From contig NZ_JAOQJT010000004.1 in NCBI RefSeq assembly GCF_025567285.1, forward strand, positions 1 to 64,000: a DNA stretch of 64,000 nt. Reading direction: 5' to 3'. Positions 54,449-63,312 of this stretch are shown here, piece by piece. The notes beneath the pieces were generated by a model. That model saw only the letters and a list, made by a program, of their open reading frames with translations. It was not told the DNA's origin and made no database searches. A program made the translations under genes and the position numbers. The DNA comes from Coprococcus aceti (lineage in GTDB: Bacteria > Bacillota > Clostridia > Lachnospirales > Lachnospiraceae). How positions within the stretch are numbered: position 1 is the stretch's first letter; every line of letters starts with the position of its first letter.

Positions 54449-55174
54449 ATGAAAGATATAGAATTGTCACTTCGTATGAAGACTGTTGCCGACATGGTAA
54501 AGCCCGGCGGCAGAGTGTGTGATATTGGATGCGACCATGCATTTGTGTCCATATACCTTGTGGCAAATGGCATATCGGACCGGGTCATAGCATCAGATGT
54601 TAGAACCGGTCCGTGTGCTATAGCCAGGGATAATATAGCCAGATGGAATATGACAGACCGTATTGATCTGAGACTCGGAAACGGACTTGCAACCATCTCT
54701 CCGGGTGAGGTGGATTCCATCATAATAGCCGGCATGGGAGGAATCCTCATAACGGATATACTTGAAGCCGGCATGGATGTGGTACAGTCAGCCGGTCAGC
54801 TCGTGTTGCAGCCCCAGTCGGAGACAGAGCATTTGAGAAGGTACATCGCAGAGAATGGCTGGAAGATCACAGAGGAAAAAATGCTGATAGATGCTGGCAA
54901 ATACTACGTTGTACTGAACGTGGATGTGACAGCACAGGATTTTGGTAATAAGTCAGCCATGGATGAAGTATATTATAAATACGGATATTACCTCATACAT
55001 AATCATGACAAGATCCTCGGAGAGTATCTGAGGGATAAGCTTGATTCGACCGGAAAAGTCCTTGATGGACTGAAGAAGGCGGATACGGTCAATGCCAGAC
55101 GGCGTGCCGGTGAGCTCACACATGAAAAGGAATGCATGGAAGAGGCATTGAGACTTATATCGGATATGGAGTAG
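54449..55174 (+). CDS. trmK: tRNA (adenine22-N1)-methyltransferase TrmK
   Basis: A 241-residue SAM-dependent enzyme that methylates A22 in the D-arm of tRNAs in Gram-positive bacteria. It contains the SAM-binding GGRVCDIGCDHAFVSIYL (about residues 20-37), ASDVRTGPCAIARDN, and the family motif IIIAGMGGILITDIL, then LVLQPQSETEHLRRYI, followed by a C-terminal coiled coil. ATG 54449 has GAGGA about 9 nt upstream. It follows rpoD, a typical Firmicute order. Its last codons contain the ribosome-binding site of the next gene. Confidence 0.93.
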   Translation: MKDIELSLRMKTVADMVKPGGRVCDIGCDHAFVSIYLVANGISDRVIASDVRTGPCAIARDNIARWNMTDRIDLRLGNGLATISPGEVDSIIIAGMGGILITDILEAGMDVVQSAGQLVLQPQSETEHLRRYIAENGWKITEEKMLIDAGKYYVVLNVDVTAQDFGNKSAMDEVYYKYGYYLIHNHDKILGEYLRDKLDSTGKVLDGLKKADTVNARRRAGELTHEKECMEEALRLISDME

Positions 55175-55182
55175 ATATTTAT

Positions 55183-56190
55183 ATGGGTGATGAGCAGAGA
55201 AGTATAACATCATTAAAGACAACTGCAAAGGAGTGGGCGAGGAAAGTCGGTATCGATTCGATCGACAGGCTGAACGAGATGATCGATTCAGGAAAGGGAC
55301 TGGAGCTCATACTGGTATGCGAGGCTATGCAGAGTAACTGCATGTATGAGATAGCCAGAAAAGTTTCCGAACAGAAGCGCAGGATAATACTGATATCCGG
55401 GCCGAGCTCGGCGGGCAAGACAACACTTTCCCACAGACTCAGTATCCAGCTTCGTGCCATGGGACTCAGACCACATGCGATAGCTGCGGATAACTATTTT
55501 GTGAACCGTGAAGACAATCCTAAGGATGAGAATGGCAACTATGATTTCGAGTGCCTGGAGGCCATGGATCTTGAAACACTTAATAGGGATATGACAAGGC
55601 TGTTGGACGGTGAAGAGATAGAGCTTCCGGTTTTCAACTTCAAGACCGGAGTGAGGGAATATCATGGGGACCTTCTCAAAATAGGTGAAAATGATGTTAT
55701 CATTATGGAAGGAATCCATTCGCTTAACCCGAAGATGACATACGGACTGGCGGATGAAGACAAGTACAAGATATACATAAGTCCCCTTAATCAGTTGTAC
55801 GTTGAAGGTGAGGACGGCGAGCCGGCAAAGGTTTCAACCATAGACAGCAGACTGCTCAGGAGAATAGTCAGAGACAGCAGGACCAGAGGGAACGATGTGG
55901 AGAAGACACTTTCCATGTGGAGCTCAGTCAGAAGGGGAGAGGAGAAATATATCTTCCCATATGAGAGCGAGGCTGATGAGATGTTTAACTCGGGACTGTT
56001 GTACGAATATACCGCCATACGGCGTGAGGCGAGACCATTGCTGCTCGGGGTAGATGAGACTTCAGAGCATTACCAGGATGCGGCGAGACTTCTGCGTCTG
56101 ATAGATATGTTCCACGACATAGACACAGAATACATACCAGCAAATTCCATACTCAGAGAATTTATAGGTGGCGGATGCTTCAGGATATGA
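55183..56190 (+). CDS. Uridine kinase-like nucleoside kinase
   Basis: A 335-residue P-loop kinase of the uridine kinase/phosphoribulokinase family. The P-loop is GPSSAGKT (73-80), followed by IAADNYF, MDLETLNRDM, a substrate region with FNFKTGVREY, and IIMEGIHSLNP. Related Firmicute proteins are about 550 residues with an N-terminal TGS/threonyl-tRNA-synthetase-like part; here only a short N-terminal segment precedes the kinase, so it is the trimmed form. The substrate is not certain. ATG 55183 has GGAG inside the trmK end. Last gene of the dgt-dnaG-rpoD-trmK operon, followed by a terminator. Confidence 0.82.
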   Translation: MGDEQRSITSLKTTAKEWARKVGIDSIDRLNEMIDSGKGLELILVCEAMQSNCMYEIARKVSEQKRRIILISGPSSAGKTTLSHRLSIQLRAMGLRPHAIAADNYFVNREDNPKDENGNYDFECLEAMDLETLNRDMTRLLDGEEIELPVFNFKTGVREYHGDLLKIGENDVIIMEGIHSLNPKMTYGLADEDKYKIYISPLNQLYVEGEDGEPAKVSTIDSRLLRRIVRDSRTRGNDVEKTLSMWSSVRRGEEKYIFPYESEADEMFNSGLLYEYTAIRREARPLLLGVDETSEHYQDAARLLRLIDMFHDIDTEYIPANSILREFIGGGCFRI

Positions 56191-56228
56191 TGAAGGTTCA
56201 CACAAGGATAAAGAATAACCAACAATAC

Positions 56229-56276
56229 AAAAATACGGCACAGAGGCAAAACAAATGTCTCCGTGCCGTATTTTTT
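56229..56276 (+). terminator. Bidirectional terminator between the kinase gene and RNase P RNA
   Basis: TACGGCAC (56234-56241) pairs with GTGCCGTA (56263-56270), extended by A/T pairs outside and by AGGC/GTCT-type pairs inside. T-runs on both strands suit the convergent kinase gene and RNase P RNA. Confidence 0.85.
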
Positions 56277-56311
56277 GTTCAAAATATAAGAAAAATACTA
56301 TGAAAGGGAAT

Positions 56312-56666
56312 GAGTTGGACTGTAAGCCGGGTTATGTCGAGAGTGATCATCTATCTAGGATTTATGTTACCATAAAACTCAAGCAACCTACCTGGAATGC
56401 AGCGGGCAACTGTATCATTCCACAAGCTCCTTTGCAGAAGCTATATTTGGTCTTGCTTCGGATGGGGTTTACAGAGCCTGTCATGTTACCATGGCAGCGG
56501 TGAGCTCTTACCTCGCCTTTCCACCCTTACCATACGAATATGGCGGTATATTTCTGTTGCACTGGCCTGGGAGTCGCCTCCACCGGACGTTATCCGGCAT
56601 CCTGCCCTGTGAAGCCCGGACTTTCCTCACCTGCAAAAATGCAGCCGCGATCACTTATCCAACTCA
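56312..56666 (-). ncRNA. rnpB: RNase P RNA (class A)
   Basis: The catalytic RNA of ribonuclease P, which trims the 5' leaders of tRNA precursors. Read on the minus strand it starts TGAGTTGGATAAGTGATCGC and soon reaches the near-universal GAGGAAAGTCCGGGCTTC with CAGGGCAGG. It ends ACCCGGCTTACAGTCCAACTC. The 5' TGAGTTGGA pairs with the 3' TCCAACTCA to form P1. Length about 355 nt fits class A. A promoter (below) predicts a start at about 56666, matching the fold. Confidence 0.95.
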
Positions 56667-56672
56667 TATAAT

Positions 56673-56701
56673 CTTATAACAAATCACCGGCAAAAAGTAA
56701 A
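56673..56701 (-). promoter_or_regulatory. rnpB promoter TTTACT-17-TATAAG
   Basis: On the minus strand TTTACT (56701-56696), a 17-nt spacer and TATAAG (56678-56673) end 6 nt before the predicted 5' end of RNase P RNA. Confidence 0.75.
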
Positions 56702-56763
56702 GTGAAAATAATCAAAAAACAACGAATGTAGTTTTTAAAACTATTTAACACAGTTAAGAATGC

Positions 56764-56792
56764 TTGATGTGGATTGCGATTCATGATATAAT
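56764..56792 (+). promoter_or_regulatory. Promoter TTGATG-17-TATAAT
   Basis: TTGATG (56764-56769), 17 nt and a perfect TATAAT (56787-56792), about 70 nt before the C39-like peptidase gene. Confidence 0.8.
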
Positions 56793-56864
56793 CTATAGCA
56801 AAGACGAGCAGACTAATATATGACTTCAGGCATATGGCGCACACAGCGCTGGAAAGGACTAACA

Positions 56865-57578
56865 ATGGAAGATGTATATTTAACTAATAGAGATTATGTG
56901 AAGATAAAGAATCTGAATCTGGTGAGCTACGGCGGCAATCAGAACTGGTCAAAGTCAAAGAAGATGCAGAAGGTCGGATGTGGTGTTATAGCCATGGCAG
57001 ACCTCACGATGTATCTTGCTGAGCAGAATCCGAATATGATGACCGATGCCATCCGAAAGATCAACAAGCCAAAAGGCTTATACAACAAGCATGACTATCT
57101 TGAGTATGTGAGATTTTTCTATGTGCACTACGTGATACTTCTCATGCACAAGGGTATGCTGGGAATAGCACTCAAGCATACGATGAACAGATATTTCATG
57201 CTGAACGACATAGGGCTCAAGGCAAAGTGGAAGATGATGCAGTCCGATGAATCGATGCTGAGAGATATAAGACATCTCATAAGAAAGAATAAGCCGGTCA
57301 TACTGGCCATAGGACCTAACAGATACAATCCATTTGGCAAGAAGGGTATCAGCCTTTATGTGGACAAGGACGGTGAGCTGAAGAGCTCCATCAGGGAGAA
57401 TGTCCACTCACATTATGTGACTGTTACAGGAGTGTGCACCATAAAAGGAAGAGAATATCTTGTTGTATCTTCATGGGGAAAGAAGTATTATATAGACTAT
57501 AAGGAATACAGGAATTACGTGAATAACGTCGGTGACAAGTTCACGAGCGGGATATTATATATCCAGGGATTATTATAA
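56865..57578 (+). CDS. C39-like (papain-fold) cysteine peptidase, function unknown
   Basis: A 237-residue protein resembling the peptidase_C39-like fold. NQNWSKSKKMQKVGCGVIAM (about residues 26-45) supplies a Gln-Asn/Cys arrangement with C at the start of a helix; HSHYVTVTGVC (about 185-195) supplies the His; YLVVSSWGKKYYIDYKEY completes the last strands. It has no signal peptide, so it is probably cytosolic and not a bacteriocin exporter domain. ATG 56865 has AAAGGA upstream. The nitroreductase gene follows after 24 nt, presumably in the same operon. Whether it cleaves peptides is unknown. Confidence 0.65.
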   Translation: MEDVYLTNRDYVKIKNLNLVSYGGNQNWSKSKKMQKVGCGVIAMADLTMYLAEQNPNMMTDAIRKINKPKGLYNKHDYLEYVRFFYVHYVILLMHKGMLGIALKHTMNRYFMLNDIGLKAKWKMMQSDESMLRDIRHLIRKNKPVILAIGPNRYNPFGKKGISLYVDKDGELKSSIRENVHSHYVTVTGVCTIKGREYLVVSSWGKKYYIDYKEYRNYVNNVGDKFTSGILYIQGLL

Positions 57579-57602
57579 GATTTTACACCAGGAGGACATT
57601 GT

Positions 57603-58145
57603 ATGAACGCAGTAGAATGTATCAAGACCAGAAGAAGTGTGAGAAAGTTTACAGATGAGATGGTGAGTGTTGACACAGTCAGAGAGATTGTTGAGCTGGC
57701 GTCATATGCGCCATCATGGAAGAATACACAGGTTATCAGATATACACTTGTGGAGGATCCGGAGATCATCGCTAAGATAGCTGCAGAGGGCGTTATGAAT
57801 TTCCCTCTCAACCAGAAGACAGTCAGCAGAGCGAAGCAGCTCATGATAGTCACCAAGAAGGACGGAATATGTGGCTATGAGAAGTCAGGAGAGTTCAGCA
57901 CAAGCAAGGGCAGCGAGTGGGAGATGTTCGATGCCGGTATAGCAACCCAGACATTCTGTCTTGCCGCTCATGATAAGGGCGTTGGAACAGTCATACTCGG
58001 AATATTTGACGATGCAAAGGTAGGAGAGATAGTTGGTATTCCTGATGGACAGACCGTTGCCGCAGTTGTGGCTATGGGTTATCCTGCATTTGCACCGGAG
58101 ATGCCACCTAGAAAGTCAGTGGACGACCTTCTCACAGTGAAGTAG
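57603..58145 (+). CDS. Nitroreductase family protein
   Basis: A 180-residue FMN-dependent flavoprotein of the nitroreductase superfamily that uses NAD(P)H to reduce nitro compounds, quinones or flavins. The FMN-binding start IKTRRSVRKFTDEMVS and SYAPSWKNTQ are clear, with later GIATQTFCLAAHDKGVGTVILGIFDD and the C-terminal PPRKSVDDL. The physiological substrate cannot be told. AGGAGG precedes ATG 57603. It forms a pair with the C39-like gene. Confidence 0.9.
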   Translation: MNAVECIKTRRSVRKFTDEMVSVDTVREIVELASYAPSWKNTQVIRYTLVEDPEIIAKIAAEGVMNFPLNQKTVSRAKQLMIVTKKDGICGYEKSGEFSTSKGSEWEMFDAGIATQTFCLAAHDKGVGTVILGIFDDAKVGEIVGIPDGQTVAAVVAMGYPAFAPEMPPRKSVDDLLTVK

Positions 58146-58179
58146 ATCACAGAACGGTACAATTACATATAAAAAGAAA

Positions 58180-58208
58180 TTGATGTAAGCTGCACTTTAG
58201 TATACACT
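58180..58208 (+). promoter_or_regulatory. Possible promoter nested in a terminator
   Basis: TTGATG (58180-58185) is followed after 17 nt by TACACT (58203-58208), or after 15 nt by TATACA. It overlaps the terminator hairpin at 58187-58224, as at 25004. It is the only candidate seen before the PEP-synthase-like gene. Confidence 0.4.
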
Positions 58209-58224
58209 AAGTGCAGCTTTTTTT
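58187..58224 (+). terminator. Terminator after the nitroreductase gene
   Basis: AAGCTGCACTT (58187-58197) pairs with AAGTGCAGCTT (58209-58219), followed by a T-run. Confidence 0.9.
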
Positions 58225-58238
58225 AATAAGGAGGCAAC

Positions 58239-60629
58239 ATGACAGACAGGATTTCTTCAAAGGCTGATGTTCTTAAGAGCCTGTATGGAAAATTGAAGTA
58301 TTCGAGAGTGGAAAAGCTGAAGATAGTAACCGGAGCTGAGCTTGATGCCGATCCGTATGGACTTGCGGCGGAGATAGCAGAAGAATTTGCCGGAGGGTAT
58401 ATCGTGGTCAGAAGCTCGTCCTCAAATGAAGACGGACTCAACACTTCGAATGCCGGTCACTATGAGAGTATTCTGGGAGTGGACCCTTCAGACGGAGAAG
58501 CGGTAGTAAGGGCAGTCAGGGAAGTGCTGGATTCATATAAATGTGATCTGGACGATGTGTCCGGCGAACAGGTTCTCATACAGAGACAGATCACGAATAT
58601 CAGCTACAGCGGCGTTATATTTTCAAGGGAGATCAAGAAGGACAGGCCATATTATACGATAACCTACGATGATTCATCCACAGACGCGGTTACAAGCGGA
58701 AGGGGAGGAAAGACGGTATACATAATCAGAAATGTGGACTGTGATGAGCTGCCGGCGAACTGGGCTGCGCTCATCAGATCCATGCGTGAGCTGGAGGAGA
58801 TGCACCCTGAATATCCACTGGATGTGGAGTTCGCAATAGATGAGGACAATACAGTCACGATATTTCAGATGAGACCTCTTGCAGCCAGCATCAATGGTGT
58901 TCACTCCGATGTCGATGACGAAGAGGTGTTCAGGACTGTTTTGGAGGCTGAGGATACATACAGGGAGATCAGCAGCCTGGTTGGGGACAGGAACACCATA
59001 TTGTCGGATATGGCATTCTGGAATCCTGCGGAGATCATAGGTGAAAATCCCCATCCGCTTGACTATTCCCTGTACAGGGAGATCATCACGTCTGCGGCAT
59101 GGAATCAGGGACTCAGCTACATTGGTTACAGAGAGGTGGATGGAGACCTCATGTATAAGCTTGGCAACAAGCCGTACATATCTCTTAAGAAGTCGTTCCT
59201 GGGGCTGATGCCGGATGAACTGGATGACAGGCTGGAGGCGAAGCTTCTGAAGTATTACGATAAGAAGCTTATAGATGATCCGACCGCCCATGACAAGATA
59301 GAATTTGAGATAGCATTTTCCGAATATGACTTCTCAACGGAGGACAAGCTGGGGACACTGACGGAAGCCGGGTTCACCAGGGAGGAGATTGCGGACCTCT
59401 CGGATTCACTGTTCAATCTGACAAACAATGCGATATGCAATTTCAATAGAAACAGGATGAAGGATCTCAGGGCTCTTAACGGCCTTCGTGTCCACCGTGA
59501 GAATACGAGAAGCAACTGGCTTATGGCGCACAATGATGTGGTAACGCTGATACAGTATTTTGTACAGCTCATAGAGAGCATAAAGCATTACGGAACCCCG
59601 AAATTTGCGCGACAGGCGAGACTGGCATTCATATCGAAGGCGATTAGCAGATCCCTTGTGTACAGAGGATATTTTACGGACAAAGAGATAGACGATTTTA
59701 TGATGTCGATATATACTGTTGCGTCGGAGTACGATTCTGACTTTCAGGATCTGGTGGACGGCAGGATAACAAGAGTTACATTTGATGAAAAATATGGACA
59801 TCTGCGTTCGGGCACATACGACATAACCTGCGAGACATACGCCCAGCGCGAGTTCGACCTGTCCAAGGGAAGCGCTGCTGCGAGAAAGCAGAGGCAGACC
59901 ATAGAGGAGCTTAAGCATAATCCTCTGGATTCGGTTAAGCTCATGGAGGCACTTGAGGATATAGGCTTTTATGTGGACCTCAGGGAATTCCTGGATTTCC
60001 TCAAGGATTCCATGGAGGAGAGGGAATTCTTCAAGTTCGAGTTCACCAAGACATTAAGCCTTGCCATAGACATACTTATAGATATAGGCGATAAACTTGG
60101 CATAAGCAAGGAAGACATGGCATATCTTGAGGTGCCGGATATTCAGCTTATGGTGAACAGACCTGCGGAATTCACAGGCGATATATGGAGAAAGATCATA
60201 GATCAGAACAAAAAGAAATTCCAGAGGGCGTCCATGCTTATACTGCCGGATGTCATATATGATCCGTTGCAGTTAAAATGCATAGAGATATGGGAGGCCA
60301 GACCTAACTTCATAACATCTGAATGCGTCACGGGTGACATTCTCCTGCTTGAAAATTATGAGAATGAGGATCACGAGGATGTGGCTGACGTTCAGGATAA
60401 GATAGTAGTTCTCCCGAAGGCGGATCCGGGATACGACTGGATATTTGCAAAGGGGATAAAAGGATTTATAACGAAATACGGCGGAGTTGCATCCCACATG
60501 GCGATAAGGTGTGCGGAGTTCAACATCCCGGCGGCAATAGGCTGCGGAGACTGCATATACAGTTTCGTGGAAAAACAGCAGACGGTGACGCTCGACTGTG
60601 CACACGGTAAGATAACAAAGGGGGTATAG
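58239..60629 (+). CDS. PEP-synthase-like phosphotransferase, possible L-glutamine kinase
   Basis: A 796-residue protein with an N-terminal ATP-grasp (PPDK-N) domain (IVVRSSSSNEDG about 55-66, ending near 215 with IFQMRPLA), a long central region (DMAFWNPAEIIGENPHPLDYSLY) and a C-terminal phosphohistidine domain with the catalytic His753 in GGVASHMAIR. It lacks the PEP/pyruvate-binding TIM barrel of true PEP synthase. This arrangement and length are those of Campylobacter Cj1418, which phosphorylates the amide nitrogen of L-glutamine. The next gene resembles its partner Cj1417. AAGGAGG precedes ATG 58239. Substrate assignment is inference. Confidence 0.65.
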   Translation: MTDRISSKADVLKSLYGKLKYSRVEKLKIVTGAELDADPYGLAAEIAEEFAGGYIVVRSSSSNEDGLNTSNAGHYESILGVDPSDGEAVVRAVREVLDSYKCDLDDVSGEQVLIQRQITNISYSGVIFSREIKKDRPYYTITYDDSSTDAVTSGRGGKTVYIIRNVDCDELPANWAALIRSMRELEEMHPEYPLDVEFAIDEDNTVTIFQMRPLAASINGVHSDVDDEEVFRTVLEAEDTYREISSLVGDRNTILSDMAFWNPAEIIGENPHPLDYSLYREIITSAAWNQGLSYIGYREVDGDLMYKLGNKPYISLKKSFLGLMPDELDDRLEAKLLKYYDKKLIDDPTAHDKIEFEIAFSEYDFSTEDKLGTLTEAGFTREEIADLSDSLFNLTNNAICNFNRNRMKDLRALNGLRVHRENTRSNWLMAHNDVVTLIQYFVQLIESIKHYGTPKFARQARLAFISKAISRSLVYRGYFTDKEIDDFMMSIYTVASEYDSDFQDLVDGRITRVTFDEKYGHLRSGTYDITCETYAQREFDLSKGSAAARKQRQTIEELKHNPLDSVKLMEALEDIGFYVDLREFLDFLKDSMEEREFFKFEFTKTLSLAIDILIDIGDKLGISKEDMAYLEVPDIQLMVNRPAEFTGDIWRKIIDQNKKKFQRASMLILPDVIYDPLQLKCIEIWEARPNFITSECVTGDILLLENYENEDHEDVADVQDKIVVLPKADPGYDWIFAKGIKGFITKYGGVASHMAIRCAEFNIPAAIGCGDCIYSFVEKQQTVTLDCAHGKITKGV

Positions 60630-60634
60630 GTTTT

Positions 60635-61318
60635 ATGTTACATGCACTTATAACACAGCGGGAAGGACACAATATGTATGGAAAATATACGGACGTTCTC
60701 GAGGCTGCTTATGTGGAGTTCTATGAGAGCCTTGGAATAAGACTCAGACCGGTATCCAACTTTACAAAAAACTTTGATGAGATAGTGGATGAACAGTTTG
60801 ATCTCCTGATAGTGACAGGGGGCGGAACGCTCCATCCGAGACATTATGTGGAGCCGCACAATGCAGAGCTGCAGCCGCACCGTGATGCGCTAGAGGAGCA
60901 GCTCATAATGTACTGCGTCCAGAATGAGATCCCAGTGATAGGCGTGTGCAGGGGAATGCAGCACATAAATGCGCTGTTTGGCGGTAAGATAAGTTATTCC
61001 GCGCGCTTTAAGGTGCCAAGACCCAGAGGCACAGACCACATGGCAAGGATAGTCAAGACGGACAGATATATCAAGGTAAACAACTTCCACAGCGACTGTG
61101 TCTATCTGGAAAATCTGTCGACGATGTTCTATCCGATAGTGGTCGATGAGGAGAATGAATCTGTCGAGGCATTTGTATCACCGACGATGAGCATACTTGC
61201 CTTCCAGTGGCATCCTGAGCGTATATTTGAGAGCGAGGAAGGACGGCTTTTTACAAGACATCTTATACAGGATTTCCTTGGGCTTCCGAGAGATGATGTG
61301 AAACCGGCGATAGATTAA
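60635..61318 (+). CDS. Class I glutamine amidotransferase-like hydrolase (peptidase C26 type)
   Basis: A 227-residue protein with a complete triad: C105 in GVCRGMQ, and H193 and E195 in FQWHPER. GGG at about 62-64 forms the oxyanion region. The fold is that of gamma-glutamyl hydrolases (C26). It starts 5 nt after the PEP-synthase-like gene. In Campylobacter capsule synthesis the homologous partner of glutamine kinase removes the gamma-glutamyl group from a CDP-amidate intermediate. Alternatives are gamma-glutamyl-GABA or other gamma-glutamyl hydrolases. No cytidylyltransferase gene is nearby, so the pathway is incomplete here. Confidence 0.72.
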   Translation: MLHALITQREGHNMYGKYTDVLEAAYVEFYESLGIRLRPVSNFTKNFDEIVDEQFDLLIVTGGGTLHPRHYVEPHNAELQPHRDALEEQLIMYCVQNEIPVIGVCRGMQHINALFGGKISYSARFKVPRPRGTDHMARIVKTDRYIKVNNFHSDCVYLENLSTMFYPIVVDEENESVEAFVSPTMSILAFQWHPERIFESEEGRLFTRHLIQDFLGLPRDDVKPAID

Positions 61319-61320
61319 CG

Positions 61321-61349
61321 TTGAAATGCCATATGAAAGATGCTAAAAT
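61321..61349 (+). promoter_or_regulatory. Promoter TTGAAA-17-TAAAAT
   Basis: TTGAAA (61321-61326), 17 nt and TAAAAT (61344-61349), 49 nt before the next gene and directly after the amidotransferase stop. Confidence 0.7.
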
Positions 61350-61398
61350 AAACTAGCGTATACTTATGAGATAGAAAAGTTGCGATGGAGGCACTATT

Positions 61399-62358
61399 AT
61401 GGAGAACGGAAAAGCTAAACAGCTTTTAGATAGAATACAGGATATAGTTGGAGATGGACAGAACGTTCCATTTGCAGCAGGTAAGGTACTGGTCAACAAG
61501 GAAGAGGTTCTTGAGATCGTTGAGGAGCTCAAGACTACTATAGATCTGGAACTCAAGGCATATCATGAGATCACAGACAAGAGAAGCAAGATCATCAAGG
61601 AGGCAGAGCAGGAGGCCGATGAGATCATCGCAGAGGCCGAGGAGACCGCATCCAGGATCAGGCTTACAAAGCCAAGCCCGCTCTTTGTGGACCGCAATGT
61701 CAAGAGCCTTGGCAAGCAGGACAGGCAGGCGCTCAGAACGGCCAACGAGATATATGCGGCATCTATCATTTATACAAATGAGATGCTGATGGAGATCAAC
61801 GAGACCGTGAACCAGGCATATAATATGATAAGCATGGAGAGCGACAGAGTCCTTGATTCTCTGAGAAAGAAATCTGAGATCATTGAGAACAACAAGAAGG
61901 AGCTCATGGAAGGTCTCATGGATATGAAGAAGCAGGAGCGCTATGCCGATATACTGGAGATCAGCCAGCTTCTGGCGAATGAGCTGTATTATGAGAAGAA
62001 CAAAGCCAAGGATGAGGAGCACAAGGATAAGAACGGTGAGCCGGAGATGGTTCAGTGGGAGTTCGATTTTGAAGATAAGAAGGAGCCTGAACCAATCCGA
62101 GTGAAGGCATCCAGGGAACCGGTCAAGAGTGTCCAGAGGGAGACTGACGATGCGGATTCTTCGATACATGTCATAAAAGACAGTGATCATGACGATAAGA
62201 TGAGACGCTTTGGAGACAGAACACCGGTGAGACTTGAGGAGTCGATAACGGATGCGAGTGCCAAGGGAAGCGACTCAGACAAGAACGGCAGACCTGATTT
62301 CAGAATAGGCGGACGTATATCCGATGCCTATGATGACGTGGATGACGGAGTCGTATAA
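61399..62358 (+). CDS. Coiled-coil protein, ATP synthase B/E-like, function unknown
   Basis: A 319-residue soluble protein. Residues about 38-82 form a charged helix (KIIKEAEQEADEIIAEAEETASRIRL) like the stalk subunits of ATPases or DivIVA-like proteins. Further helices run to about 205, and the last 110 residues are acidic and probably disordered (DEEHKDKNGEPE onward), ending in YDDVDDGVV. No membrane segment. I cannot name a function; similarity to DivIVA or V-ATPase subunit H is low-complexity and may not mean homology. GGAGG precedes ATG 61399. It has its own promoter. Confidence 0.65.
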   Translation: MENGKAKQLLDRIQDIVGDGQNVPFAAGKVLVNKEEVLEIVEELKTTIDLELKAYHEITDKRSKIIKEAEQEADEIIAEAEETASRIRLTKPSPLFVDRNVKSLGKQDRQALRTANEIYAASIIYTNEMLMEINETVNQAYNMISMESDRVLDSLRKKSEIIENNKKELMEGLMDMKKQERYADILEISQLLANELYYEKNKAKDEEHKDKNGEPEMVQWEFDFEDKKEPEPIRVKASREPVKSVQRETDDADSSIHVIKDSDHDDKMRRFGDRTPVRLEESITDASAKGSDSDKNGRPDFRIGGRISDAYDDVDDGVV

Positions 62359-62490
62359 AAGTTTCGTGCAACATGCAGGGGACGCGCTAGTTTTGAATAT
62401 TAAAGCCTGATAAGTTGGCGGCTGATACTTTACAGGGGGTAACGTGTCGAATAGCACATTATATGATGCAGCAACACAGCATGCATGGTA

Positions 62491-62519
62491 TTGCGCCGGA
62501 GCATGGGAGATCATATAAT
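62491..62519 (+). promoter_or_regulatory. pspA promoter TTGCGC-17-TATAAT
   Basis: TTGCGC (62491-62496), exactly 17 nt and a perfect TATAAT (62514-62519), about 76 nt before pspA. It shares the unusual -35 of the promoter at 9154. The rest of the 237-nt intergenic region shows no ORF or terminator. Confidence 0.75.
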
Positions 62520-62595
62520 GGTGGTGTCGTCGACAGGAGGCAACATTTAATATTATATACAAATAAATCAACCTAAAACGCGGAGGTAAAAAGTT

Positions 62596-63273
62596 ATGGG
62601 AATTTTAAAGAGATTTAAGGACATTATGTCATCAAACATCAATGCACTTCTTGACAAGGCAGAGGATCCTGAGAAGATGATAGATCAGTACCTCAGAGAC
62701 CTTCAGGAGGATCTCAGAAAGGTTAAGTCAGAGACTGCAACTGTTATGGCAGAGGAGCAGAGATGCAAGAGACAGCTTGATGAGTGTGACGCAGAGATCG
62801 CAAAGATGCAGACATATGCAGAGAAGGCACTTGTAGCAGGTAACGAGGGCGATGCAATGAAGTTCCTCGAGAAGAAGAACCAGCTCACGCAGAAGCAGGT
62901 AGCTCTTCAGCAGGCATATGATGCAGCAGCAGCTAACGCAGCCAAGATGAGACAGATGCATGACAAGCTCACAAAGGATGTCAGCGATCTCAATGCAAGA
63001 AAAGAGACTATCAAGGCAAAGGTTCAGGTTGCTAAGACTCAGGAGCGTATGAACAAGATGATGAGCGGTATCGGCGATTCATCAGCTTCACTTGATGCAT
63101 TTTCAAGAATGGAAGCAAAGGCAGACGCTATGCTTGACAAGGCAAATGCAATGAGCGAGCTCAATTCATCAAGCGCAGATTCAATAGATGATCTTGCAAG
63201 CAAGTATGATGCAGCTCCAAATGCAGACGTTCAGGATGAGCTTGCAGCACTTAAGGCAAAGATGGGATTATAA
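62596..63273 (+). CDS. pspA: PspA/IM30 family membrane-stress protein
   Basis: A 225-residue ESCRT-III-like coiled-coil protein that binds the inner face of the membrane and protects it under envelope stress. The N-terminal amphipathic MGILKRFKDIMSSNINALLD, the motif AEDPEKMIDQYLRDLQEDL and the long alpha-helical hairpin are typical. Length fits. GCGGAGG precedes ATG 62596. It pairs with the SPFH gene 39 nt downstream, as in the pspA-ydjG-ydjH-ydjI region of Bacillus, where YdjI recruits PspA to the membrane. Confidence 0.95.
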   Translation: MGILKRFKDIMSSNINALLDKAEDPEKMIDQYLRDLQEDLRKVKSETATVMAEEQRCKRQLDECDAEIAKMQTYAEKALVAGNEGDAMKFLEKKNQLTQKQVALQQAYDAAAANAAKMRQMHDKLTKDVSDLNARKETIKAKVQVAKTQERMNKMMSGIGDSSASLDAFSRMEAKADAMLDKANAMSELNSSSADSIDDLASKYDAAPNADVQDELAALKAKMGL

Positions 63274-63312
63274 TATTCCAAACATATTGCAGAACAGAGA
63301 GGAGTGCACTAC

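Noticed and set aside
56255..56679. Three overlapping plus-strand ORFs of 62-82 codons
   Set aside because: They are antisense to RNase P RNA, whose conserved core is unmistakable.
62359..62595. Possible small ORF or RNA between 62359 and 62595
   Set aside because: Only a promoter could be supported; no conserved hairpin or ribosome-binding site with an open frame was found.
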